Below the pieces are notes generated by a model. That model was not told the DNA's origin and ran no database searches. It worked only from the letters and a program-made list of their open reading frames with translations. Positions 42,822 through 49,728 of a DNA stretch of 64,000 bases are shown piece by piece. How positions within the stretch are numbered: position 1 is the first letter of the stretch; every line of letters begins with the position of its first letter. The stretch comes from Niastella yeongjuensis. Its GTDB lineage: Bacteria > Bacteroidota > Bacteroidia > Chitinophagales > Chitinophagaceae. The stretch lies in the NCBI RefSeq assembly GCF_900110245.1, contig NZ_FOCZ01000009.1, positions 62,001 through 126,000 of the forward strand, read 5' to 3'. Position numbers and translations under genes: made by a program.

Positions 42822-43151
42822 TTATAATTCATTGTACTTCCTTGCATTTCCTTTCGACTTATCAACAGGGTACTTTTCACCGTTCACCCTGATCTTTTCC
42901 ATCATTATATCCTTAATGTTCAGTCCGTATTTATCCGCCAACAGAAAAGCATAAGCTAATACATCAGCCAGTTCCTCCTGCACTTTTTCCATTTTCACAT
43001 CCTTAGCGTCTTTCCATAAAAACAGCTCCAACAGTTCGCCAGCTTCCACATTAATAGCCAATGCGAGATCTTTGGGATTATGGAATTGTGCCCAGTCACG
43101 ATCGTCCCGGAACTTTTTAAGCTCTCCAGTTATGAGTTCAGTGTCGCTCAT
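42822..43151 (-). CDS. MazG-like nucleotide pyrophosphohydrolase
   Basis: The 109-residue all-alpha protein has the metal set E36-x-x-E39 and E60-x-x-D63 (NVEAGELLEL and QEELADVLAYAFLLADKYGL), typical of the RS21-C6/MazG-like group. These enzymes hydrolyse non-canonical or excess (d)NTPs to monophosphates. Translational coupling to the helicase gene (2-bp gap) implies a joint function, such as depleting or clearing modified nucleotides during phage attack or DNA damage. That function is inference. Confidence 0.88.
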   Translation of the reverse strand: MSDTELITGELKKFRDDRDWAQFHNPKDLALAINVEAGELLELFLWKDAKDVKMEKVQEELADVLAYAFLLADKYGLNIKDIMMEKIRVNGEKYPVDKSKGNARKYNEL

Positions 43152-43301
43152 AATTTTCTTTTATAAATATGTAAATGTGCTTGATTATCAAATTGGGAAT
43201 CTTAAAATGCAACTCAAATCTTATCTAAGCTGCCAGCAATTTTACAATATGCCAACATTTTTTAAAATGAATCATTTCCTTTTACACAACGACGATTCAC
43301 G

Positions 43302-43526
43302 TTACTTTTTCAGGACACTCGCATTTGACTCAATTAAGTCTCTTATATCTACCTTTAACAACAGCGAAATATCATAAAGTACTTCCAGTGGAGGTTGCTT
43401 CGTATTCGAAACCCATCTTGATACCATGCCTTCAGTATAGCCGATTTGATCGGCTAGCCACCGGTTTGTTTTGTCCTTTTCAGCCAAAGTCACTTTTAAC
43501 CTGTTTATTTTTCTTTCAGCCATCAC
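43302..43526 (-). CDS. small XRE-family HTH regulator
   Basis: The 74-residue protein is a single Cro/C1-type HTH (KVTLAEKDKTNRWLADQIGYTEGMVSRWV). A start at the second Met (43523) is equally possible. It lies 150 bp upstream of the MazG-like gene on the same strand and is the first gene of the cluster, so it probably controls the operon through the repeats at 43578-43633. It lacks the S24 domain usual for phage-type repressors, while the operon's helicase carries one. Confidence 0.82.
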   Translation of the reverse strand: MMAERKINRLKVTLAEKDKTNRWLADQIGYTEGMVSRWVSNTKQPPLEVLYDISLLLKVDIRDLIESNASVLKK

Positions 43527-43577
43527 CGTGATATTGTTATAACCTGAAAATTAACGACTTGTATTTTCTTCAACAAT

Positions 43578-43633
43578 ATTTGCGCTATAAACGCATACAT
43601 TATAATTATTAATACATACATTTGCGCTATAAA
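43578..43633. promoter_or_regulatory. two 14-bp direct repeats in the divergent promoter
   Basis: ATTTGCGCTATAAA occurs exactly at 43578-43591 and 43620-43633, 42 bp apart (four helical turns). The reverse complement contains TTTATAGCG, which is also in the palindrome before dinD (47941-47957). The second copy overlaps TACATTTG (43617-43624), a perfect TAnnTTTG element. The likely binder is the XRE protein at 43302. Confidence 0.6.
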
Positions 43634-43680
43634 GCAATTCCAGCTAGATATCACTTCACCTATTCAATACTTTTTCAACC

Positions 43681-44532
43681 ATGAAAACCATTAATCATCC
43701 CGGTTGGTGCTGCGAACCACTTCGTTTAACACCAGGCGAAACCCAAAATCTGCACTCAGTCCTGGAAGACTTCTTCCAAACCTACACACTCCAAGACGTC
43801 CGCGAAACACTCTGGCAATGGGTCACCAAAGCAGTATTAAGCTCAAACAGTCATCCAAATGACGACCATGAGCGTAACAACAACCTATACCTTTACGAAA
43901 AGCTGGTGGCCCTGGTAGAAGCCGCCTGGATAATGAGGCAAGGAATCGGACAATCAACAAAGCAGGAAAGCCAAAAGCCTGTCAAACCAATAAACGCACT
44001 TGCAGCCGCAGTATTAAAAATCCCCTTCACCAAACCACCCCGACTGATCGAAAGAACCACTTCCGCACCAATTGAGGTAATAAAAGAAGTATTCGACCAG
44101 CTTACCCTTTGCGACCTCACCGAAGACTTACTACCCAACTGGCTGCAGGTAGCGCTTATTAATACACAAAGTCCGTATTCGAATGGGAATGGGCGGAAAG
44201 TTCTGTGCGAATTCTATGAGCTCTTGATAACATATGTATCCAAACTGTATATCATGGAAAAGAGCCAGCAGTTTGCCAACCCATCATCCCTGTTTACCGA
44301 CTTCTTTCAACAATGCCCCATCGATTACGTGCGTCGCGAACTAGCTGATTTCCTGGAAGCCGGTGTCGGTTACAATGGCGCATACCCAAACGGTTTCACG
44401 CCCTGGCAAGCCTGGATGACGTACAACCATGTACTATGCCTGATCGAAGCGTCTTATCAATTGTACAGCAACCAACACATGCAAGCTGTAACGATTCGAT
44501 TGTATAGCCCGAAGAAGCATGACTTCGTATGA
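43681..44532 (+). CDS. unknown protein with three internal helical repeats
   Basis: The 283-residue protein is made of three related units at about 27-85, 133-192 and 204-262. Each has a pattern like FFQxxxLxDVRxxLxxWL, a variable Asn/Pro-rich loop (SNSHPNDDH, TQSPYSNGNG, GYNGAYPNGF), then YxxLxxLIEAxYxM. There is no signal peptide, membrane segment or catalytic motif. The family is unknown to me. It is transcribed divergently from the XRE-MazG-helicase operon and shares its repeat-bearing promoter region, but has a higher G/C content. Confidence 0.6.
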   Translation: MKTINHPGWCCEPLRLTPGETQNLHSVLEDFFQTYTLQDVRETLWQWVTKAVLSSNSHPNDDHERNNNLYLYEKLVALVEAAWIMRQGIGQSTKQESQKPVKPINALAAAVLKIPFTKPPRLIERTTSAPIEVIKEVFDQLTLCDLTEDLLPNWLQVALINTQSPYSNGNGRKVLCEFYELLITYVSKLYIMEKSQQFANPSSLFTDFFQQCPIDYVRRELADFLEAGVGYNGAYPNGFTPWQAWMTYNHVLCLIEASYQLYSNQHMQAVTIRLYSPKKHDFV

Positions 44533-44592
44533 AATGTCGAAATACCAGGATGAACTGCTATAAGCACGTCATGACCTAAGCCACGATGATTT

Positions 44593-44600
44593 TACCTTTG
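44593..44600 (+). promoter_or_regulatory. TAnnTTTG promoter element (TACCTTTG)
   Basis: This is a perfect Bacteroidota -7 match 26 bp before the start at 44626. No clear -33 TTG is seen at the usual distance. Confidence 0.4.
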
Positions 44601-44625
44601 TGGTCATAAGAAGTAAATAGCCATT

Positions 44626-45453
44626 ATGAACAAACACACATTTCCCCTGTTACTTTTTAGCCTGATCACTTTACTAAGTGCCTGCGATAAGGATGATAAA
44701 ATAGACGAGCCTGAAGTAGTTATACCCCAATCCCACATCAAAAGCATCACCTGGAACAACGGCCTTGCGGGAAACTTCGTATACAATGCCGACAGTTCCC
44801 TAAAACAGATCGATTATACCTATCAGAATGTCGGCGGCTTTACTGGCTTTGGCTGGTCAGGCAACCAACTCACCGAATTGTTCGACGGCCGCTCTTCCTA
44901 CATGAATGTATTTGAATATGATACCAACGGAAAGCCGGTCAAAATGAGGAACGTTCCAAAAGCCGATCCTTCTGATACCCAATTTCAATTCGAGTTCCTG
45001 TACAGCAGCGATAAAAAGTTACAAACCCTAAAGTTTTCGATCGTCAACGGTCAGGGCACCGAACTGCGCAATACCAGCACTTACCATTATAACGCCGCAG
45101 GAGATCTTGAAAAGGTGATCACTCAGTCCAGGAATGGTGTTGTTACCCATACCATAGACTCCTATTCACCACCGGTTAGTTTCCTGCCTGCCCACTACAT
45201 CGATCCAGCGCTGCTGGAGAATTATACCATTTACAACATTGCCGTACTGTGGCAGTTGCAACAGCTACATAAATTGCCAGCTAAAGTAACCCGCATAGTG
45301 AAAACAGGTTCCAACCCTGACTATGTTGATAAAATAGAAGACCAGACATTTACTGTAAACAACTACCGCATGGAGAAAGTACAATCAACCACCAGCTACC
45401 CTCAAATGCCGGATTATACTTCACACTACGATATGACATACACCTATTATTAA
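44626..45453 (+). CDS. lipoprotein of unknown function with YD-like strands
   Basis: The 275-residue protein has a lipobox (LITLLSACDKDDK). The mature part has repeated short blocks such as NFVYNADSSLKQIDYTY, FEYDTNGKPVKM and YHYNAAGDLEKVI, the y-x-(Y/D)-x-x-G-x-L style of YD-related DUF4595-like lipoproteins of Bacteroidota. It is surface or periplasmic with no enzymatic motif. It is probably monocistronic. Confidence 0.65.
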   Translation: MNKHTFPLLLFSLITLLSACDKDDKIDEPEVVIPQSHIKSITWNNGLAGNFVYNADSSLKQIDYTYQNVGGFTGFGWSGNQLTELFDGRSSYMNVFEYDTNGKPVKMRNVPKADPSDTQFQFEFLYSSDKKLQTLKFSIVNGQGTELRNTSTYHYNAAGDLEKVITQSRNGVVTHTIDSYSPPVSFLPAHYIDPALLENYTIYNIAVLWQLQQLHKLPAKVTRIVKTGSNPDYVDKIEDQTFTVNNYRMEKVQSTTSYPQMPDYTSHYDMTYTYY

Positions 45454-45658
45454 GGAATACACAAAGGCGCTACTATCATAATTCTGTGTCGCCGGAACGA
45501 AACCTTAACAAAAGCTGGTACAGTTAAGTGATATAGTAAGACAGTAAAACTGTAAATGATACAGTAAATGCTATAATCAATTTAAAAATGTAAACCGTTC
45601 CAAGATATTTGGAATACTGAACTACGTTGAACTTCCTGCACAGGGTGCTATCGGAACG

Positions 45659-45831
45659 GCGCTCGGACTGTAGGGTAGTGGTCTGGTAGTTGTCTGATTA
45701 TTGTCTGGATATTGTCTGAATATTGTTTACAGGCAGTACTATTCCAGACAGTATCCAGGCAGTCCGCAGGCGATACCCAGGCGCTAATGCTACCATAACA
45801 CTACCATTCCGACACAATTACGTCAGACTAC
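45659..45831. repeat. 11-bp tandem repeats in two opposing arms (GTCTG array)
   Basis: The left arm has GTCTG at 45681, 45692, 45703 and 45714, exactly 11 bp apart (consensus GTCTGrwTATT, with GTTTA at 45725). The right arm, from 45744 in 11-bp steps, has the complementary CCAGrCAGTAT type. GGTAGTG (45674-45680) and CACTACC (45799-45805) close the structure, so the whole can fold into a long hairpin. Confidence 0.7.
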
Positions 45832-45843
45832 ATTGTGCTTCTG

Positions 45844-45953
45844 CGCCGGACTTGAGCCGGGATTGATCTCAACTTTGTTCGGGATTTGTTCGGGTTTTCC
45901 CCGGAAACAGCCGAACATTCCCGGAGAGAATCCGAACAAATTCCGAACAACCC
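45844..45953. repeat. 11-bp tandem repeats in two opposing arms (GTTCGGG array)
   Basis: GTTCGGG lies at 45877 and 45888 (11 bp apart), preceded by CGCCGGACTTG and AGCCGGGATTG-type units in the same step. The right half has CCGAACA units at 45911, 45932 and 45943. The halves are complementary, as in the GTCTG array next to it, but with a different word. Confidence 0.65.
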
Positions 45954-46013
45954 CAAAAGCAAAACCGGCCCAAACCCGAAGCGATGTCAGACAATGGCAA
46001 CCAACATCTATCA

Positions 46014-46125
46014 GCTATAGCGTTATAGAAAACTTTAGCAAGTCAATTTGAAAGAAAGTACCGGAAGATGGATTTTAGGAGATTTTAGAAGCTTCTATAT
46101 CGATATAGATTTTACTCTATATCGA
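46014..46125. repeat. TATA-type palindromes upstream of the phosphoesterase 3' end
   Basis: CTATAGCGTTATAG (46014-46027) has inverted CTATA arms. CTATATCGATATAG (46095-46108) is a perfect palindrome. CTATATCGA repeats at 46117-46125. The first resembles the dinD operator (TTTATAGCG core). Confidence 0.45.
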
Positions 46126-46206
46126 CCATCTGTAACTGCAAGATCTTTTGGGATGATTTTTCACATTTAGCGGATATATTTCGCAGGATAGCATCAACCG
46201 ATGTTT

Positions 46207-46971
46207 CTAGATCTCAAAAACCGCCTTCTTATTAAACTTATAATGCTCACCATGATGCACATACCCTAACTGATTGGTAAGCAAGGTTGTATTGCCAATT
46301 TTAAACGGTGGGATGTTGAAATGATGATGCCCATAGATCCAAAAATCCGCCCCTGAATCGTGGATCAGGGCATGCAATTCCGTTACAAAAGCACCATTGA
46401 GCGGACTTTTCCGGTATTTTTTAGGATAGTCATAAAAGGTGGGTACATGGTGCGTTATTACTATGTTTTTTTCGGTATCTTTTTCTTTAAATGCTGTTTC
46501 TAAAAATTCAACCGAGCGGTTATGCAGCTGGTTAAACCGCTGCGTTGTAAAATTTTCTTCTTTCCATTTTATGGCACGAAAATCGGAAATGTTTCGCTGA
46601 ATGTCCAACTCATGTAACACGTCGACCTTACTCCACAGTGTACTACAAATAAGACTCACATCCCTGTATTCAATCACCTGATTATTCACCAGCCATACAT
46701 TGCTCCGCAGCTTTTCCAACAACGGATCAGCTACTGTTGCCAGATCATAACCATAATATTCATGATTACCGGGAATCCAGTAAACTTGCTCAAAGTGATC
46801 AGCAATAAAATCTATAAATATTGATTGTGTATTGTGTAAAGCAAATGGCAGTATGTCACCTGCCAGGATCAATACTTCACCCACCGGTTCCAGCAGGTGC
46901 CGCTCCATGTATTTTTTATTCGCAGGAAATTCAAGGTGCAGGTCAGAGCAGTATTGAATTGTCATGGGCAA
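46207..46971 (-). CDS. calcineurin-like metallophosphoesterase
   Basis: The 254-residue protein has the full two-metal set: YCSDLHLEF (D-x-H) at about 8-16, LAGDILP, GNHEYYG, ITHHVPTFYDY and IYGHHHFN. The N-terminus lacks a signal peptide, so it is cytoplasmic. The substrate may be a nucleotide or a nucleic acid end; YfcE/UDP-hydrolase-like members vary. It is on the same strand as dinD, after a composite hairpin at 47001. Confidence 0.88.
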   Translation of the reverse strand: MPMTIQYCSDLHLEFPANKKYMERHLLEPVGEVLILAGDILPFALHNTQSIFIDFIADHFEQVYWIPGNHEYYGYDLATVADPLLEKLRSNVWLVNNQVIEYRDVSLICSTLWSKVDVLHELDIQRNISDFRAIKWKEENFTTQRFNQLHNRSVEFLETAFKEKDTEKNIVITHHVPTFYDYPKKYRKSPLNGAFVTELHALIHDSGADFWIYGHHHFNIPPFKIGNTTLLTNQLGYVHHGEHYKFNKKAVFEI

Positions 46972-46995
46972 ATTTAGGTGAGTATTCCGGAAAAT

Positions 46996-47053
46996 CCGGA
47001 TAACTCAACTATCCGGTTTTTCCGGATAGTTGAGTTATTCGAAAATTTCGAAT
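46996..47053. repeat. composite perfect hairpins between dinD and the phosphoesterase gene
   Basis: ATAACTCAACTATCCGG (47000-47016) and its complement CCGGATAGTTGAGTTAT (47022-47038) form a 17-bp perfect stem with a TTTTT loop. ATTCGAAA-A-TTTCGAAT (47037-47053) is a second palindrome that shares its edge. TCCGGA words recur upstream at 46986 and 46995. There is no T-run after the stem on the minus strand, so this is not a standard terminator. Confidence 0.65.
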
Positions 47054-47061
47054 AGCTGACA

Positions 47062-47913
47062 CTATTCATTCTTACCATCTTTTCCCTGCTTAATATCTTT
47101 CAGCATCTTTTTCTCTTCCTTTTCCAACTTACGTTGTACTTTTTTTACATCTTCTGCCGGTGGCAATTCCTCCGGCTTGATCCCTCGTTCAAGCAACACA
47201 GTTCGTACAGCAGAATTGTTGTCTATATGTTCTTTTTCAATAGGGTCCTGTCCTTTCAGATCTTTCGTTTGTACATTAAAGCTTGTCATTTCAGCCGCCA
47301 AATCCTTCGCTTTTATACTTATGGTTGGAAGAAAATCAGCTACAGGCCGATTATCCGGTACGCCCATTTTTGCTTTTAATTGAACGGTTGAAAGTTTAAA
47401 TAAAGCCTGATCTCCTTTGGAACGAATAAGCGCAAAACCTTTCTCATCTACCCCGCGCTCATACAAAATTCCTGACAGTTGCTTTTCTGTCTGGCTCAGC
47501 TTTTCCCTGGCTTTTACCCGTTCGAATTCTAATAAACGCTGCTCCACCAATTCAGCTCTACGGGTTTGTACAGCAAAATAGGTCTGAGAAAATGCAATTT
47601 CCTGCTTCCGGCTATCACCATTTTGACCTACCAGGTAGCAAGCATACCGAGTCAATGCAATATCTTCCACTCCCCTTTCTGTTCCAGAACCGATATGGAC
47701 CATTTTCCTGACGTCAGGAAAATGGTCTTCAACCTGCCCTCCTGCATTTCTACAGGCATCTTTTGCTTTATCTATTACCTTTTCAAAATTCTCCCACTTG
47801 TTATAACCTAATAATGTCTGCATTTCACGGGCGCTCCAGCATTCTACATCATCGATGTTATAACAAGCAGCTTCAAACTTTTCAAATAGCTCCTTAATTA
47901 AATCTTGTTTCAT
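47062..47913 (-). CDS. dinD: DinD-like DNA damage-inducible protein D
   Basis: I choose the ATG at 47911-47913 (MKQDLIKELFEKFEAA, 283 residues). The open frame runs 32 codons further up but crosses the operator. Typical DinD features are ECWSAREMQTLLGYNKWENFEKVIDKAKDAC (BRO-N-like), DHFPDVRKMVHIGSGTERGVEDIALTRYACYLVGQNGD and a charged C-terminal coiled part. In E. coli DinD is SOS-induced and inhibits RecA-mediated strand exchange. A perfect palindrome (47941-47957) lies 28 bp before the start, so damage-type control is plausible here too. Confidence 0.88.
   Translation of the reverse strand: MKQDLIKELFEKFEAACYNIDDVECWSAREMQTLLGYNKWENFEKVIDKAKDACRNAGGQVEDHFPDVRKMVHIGSGTERGVEDIALTRYACYLVGQNGDSRKQEIAFSQTYFAVQTRRAELVEQRLLEFERVKAREKLSQTEKQLSGILYERGVDEKGFALIRSKGDQALFKLSTVQLKAKMGVPDNRPVADFLPTISIKAKDLAAEMTSFNVQTKDLKGQDPIEKEHIDNNSAVRTVLLERGIKPEELPPAEDVKKVQRKLEKEEKKMLKDIKQGKDGKNE
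47698..47727. repeat. 30-bp perfect palindrome inside dinD
   Basis: The sequence is GACCATTTTCCTGAC followed by its exact reverse complement. It encodes DHFPDVRKMV on both strands. A 28-bp copy recurs at 48135-48162 outside any gene. Confidence 0.8.
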
Positions 47914-47940
47914 ATGGCTTTCTTTTGTGGTTATTAAATC

Positions 47941-47957
47941 GTTTATAGCGTATAAAC
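47941..47957. promoter_or_regulatory. palindromic operator of dinD
   Basis: GTTTATAGCGTATAAAC is a perfect inverted repeat (7-bp arms around GCG) 28-44 bp upstream of the dinD start. Its TTTATAGCG core is shared with the 14-bp repeats at 43578 and 43620. Confidence 0.6.
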
Positions 47958-48134
47958 TATATAAACAACTTTTACAACCTTTAGTACTATTCGAAAGCCT
48001 TTGATACAAATAATTTTTTATGTCCCTTTTAATTTACGGGTCCAGAATTGACGGCTCCCGATAAGCCAGGGGTACCATGATAACTGATGAATCGGCTACA
48101 GGACATAGCACCAACCGGCAACTTAACAGTGTTA

Positions 48135-48162
48135 ACCATTTTCCTGACGTCAGGAAAATGGT
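48135..48162. repeat. 28-bp perfect palindrome, intergenic copy
   Basis: This is an exact copy of the palindrome inside dinD (ACCATTTTCCTGAC plus its complement), extended by CCAT on one side as in dinD. It lies just downstream of the stop of the 48175 gene. Confidence 0.8.
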
Positions 48163-48174
48163 CCATCAATCATC

Positions 48175-48639
48175 CTAGCTACTCACATTCTTCCCTACAT
48201 AAAATGTATTCGCAATCAACTTCTCTTTATCGATGGAAATCTCCAGATTCAACCTGTTATACTTCCAGTTGTAGCCCAGCAATTGCCAGTCATACATACT
48301 ATATACCTCTCCTGTTATTGCTATTTCCTGATCAGTTTCACCTAAACATTTCTTTACATACTCGCTGTCAAGTTCTGTATAGGTGAGCGCAAATCCTACG
48401 ACCGTATCATCCACCAAATTGAACTTATAGCCATCGCATTCATACGTCCTTTTATTTACCTCATTCACTAATGGATAAAATATTTTGTAGTTCACCTCTT
48501 TGTCGTTCAGCACCGATTCCAGTTTTGCCCTGCTGTCTGAAATCATGATCCCATTCAACATAAACTTAACGTTTGTGCCTTGGCTTACCATTTCCGTCCA
48601 GTTTGGATCCAATAATTCAACAATAGTTTCGGATAACAT
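48175..48639 (-). CDS. hypothetical protein (154 aa)
   Basis: This cytoplasmic protein of unknown family starts MLSETIVELLDPNW and contains blocks such as VKFMLNGIMISDSRAKLESVL and DGYKFNLVDDTVVGFALTY. It has alpha/beta composition, no membrane segment and no catalytic motif. It follows the 48651 gene after 11 bp, so the two form an operon. The size, acidic character and setting fit immunity-type proteins, but nothing specific shows that. Confidence 0.55.
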   Translation of the reverse strand: MLSETIVELLDPNWTEMVSQGTNVKFMLNGIMISDSRAKLESVLNDKEVNYKIFYPLVNEVNKRTYECDGYKFNLVDDTVVGFALTYTELDSEYVKKCLGETDQEIAITGEVYSMYDWQLLGYNWKYNRLNLEISIDKEKLIANTFYVGKNVSS

Positions 48640-48650
48640 GCTTTATAATT

Positions 48651-49208
48651 TTACGCACTAAAACCAAAATGAATCACATACACGCCTGACTGGGTTTCCA
48701 CCAAAAGATCTTCTCCGATCTCATCTGTGCCTGATGTATATAAGATATCTACTCCACAAACCTGTGCTACTTGTTTAATTTCCTTTGATTGCAAAAAGGC
48801 AACAATTTTATCCGCTACTTCATATTTCCAACTGTGAAATTTTTCAGAAGTCTTATCCTTGCCCAAAGAGGGTGCCTGATAATTAGCCCAATGGTCGGCC
48901 AGTTCAATAAATTCGCTTTTCAAATCTGCCACAGCCTCCAGTGTAAGATTTTTTAAGTCAGCAAATGGGATGTATGTTCTGACTCCTGTTTTGTTATCAA
49001 CCCAGTATGGGTCCTTATAGACAGGAATATCACTTAAGGTATTACAAATCCTTAGCGTTAGATTTTCGCCCTCCTCCAGGTTCAATAAAGAAAAATGCCA
49101 ATATCCCCATTCGTCATTTAACGTTTCGAATTGCAACTCGCGCAGCAACTCATCCAAATATTCTCTTTCCTCATCTTTCTCCAGACTTATTAAATTCTTA
49201 TGAACCAT
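48651..49208 (-). CDS. hypothetical protein (185 aa)
   Basis: This acidic cytoplasmic protein starts MVHKNLISLEKDEEREYLDELLRE. It has a WGYWHFSLLNLEEGENLTLRICN block and a C-terminal DILYTSGTDEIGEDLLVETQSGVYVIHF block. I do not recognise the family. It is the first gene of a two-gene unit with 48175. An antitoxin or immunity role is possible by context only. Confidence 0.55.
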   Translation of the reverse strand: MVHKNLISLEKDEEREYLDELLRELQFETLNDEWGYWHFSLLNLEEGENLTLRICNTLSDIPVYKDPYWVDNKTGVRTYIPFADLKNLTLEAVADLKSEFIELADHWANYQAPSLGKDKTSEKFHSWKYEVADKIVAFLQSKEIKQVAQVCGVDILYTSGTDEIGEDLLVETQSGVYVIHFGFSA

Positions 49209-49265
49209 TATTCTCTAAAGTTATTTTCCGAAGCAATAATACAAAAGTTCATTGTGTATTCTAAC

Positions 49266-49273
49266 TATCTTTG
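49266..49273 (+). promoter_or_regulatory. TAnnTTTG promoter element (TATCTTTG)
   Basis: This is a perfect -7 match, 20 bp before the ankyrin gene start at 49294. No -33 TTG is seen at standard spacing. Confidence 0.4.
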
Positions 49274-49293
49274 CACTCCCATAAATGAAATAT

Positions 49294-49722
49294 ATGTCGA
49301 ATCGCCCCGATCCCGCAACCATCAACGAACCACAGCTTTTTGGCAACTACGAAACGCCGATGCTCCCCATTCGATACGCAGTAGACCAGGTAGACCCTGC
49401 CCTACTGCAATCGTTCATCGATACCGGCGCCGATGTAAACATCGACATCGGTGGCGGAATGACGCCCCTACATTTGGCTGTTGGCTTTTATATCGATGAA
49501 ATGACGCATACCGGCCGGGAAACATTCTCTGATAAGGAACAAGAAATTTTCAACATCCTGCTTCGTAGTGGCGCTGATCTGAATAAAACAAATAAAGAAG
49601 GACAAAAACCACTCGACGTAATAAACGAATTTGCCTTTAGTAAGGAGGGGTTCAGTGAATTGCTGGACCTGTTCAGACCAATCATTCCTAACATAGACGA
49701 ACTGGTTACCTACATTGGCTAA
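49294..49722 (+). CDS. ankyrin-repeat protein
   Basis: The start MSNRPDPA (49294) is preferred over one three codons earlier (49285). The 142 residues contain two or three ankyrin units: MLPIRYAVDQVDPALLQSFIDTGADVN, GMTPLHLAVGFYIDEM and a unit ending ILLRSGADLNKTNKEGQKPLDVI. Ankyrin proteins mediate protein binding. There is no secretion signal. The partner is unknown. Confidence 0.82.
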   Translation: MSNRPDPATINEPQLFGNYETPMLPIRYAVDQVDPALLQSFIDTGADVNIDIGGGMTPLHLAVGFYIDEMTHTGRETFSDKEQEIFNILLRSGADLNKTNKEGQKPLDVINEFAFSKEGFSELLDLFRPIIPNIDELVTYIG

Positions 49723-49728
49723 ATAAAA

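Larger units (their letters stand above)
45454..46206. other. 753-bp non-coding region rich in periodic repeats and palindromes
   Basis: No gene is seen here. The region contains an ACAGTAAATG/CTGTAAATG repeat set (about 45520-45571), two arrays of 11-bp repeats (45659-45831 and 45844-45953) and short TATA-type palindromes (46014-46125), each listed separately. Confidence 0.6.

Noticed and set aside
43438-43458. TAGCCGAT/ATCGGCTA palindrome within the XRE gene as an operator
   Set aside because: It lies in the conserved HTH coding sequence and its symmetry may be accidental; no second copy was found.
39415-43526. mrr as a fourth gene of the XRE-MazG-helicase operon
   Set aside because: A hairpin with a T-run (40438-40497) and a 270-bp gap separate it from the helicase gene, so common transcription is unlikely.
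45659-45953. CRISPR array
   Set aside because: The repeat period is 11 bp with no separate spacers and no cas gene in the window.
47914-48009. longer N-terminus of DinD
   Set aside because: It covers the palindromic operator at 47941-47957 and is not DinD-like.
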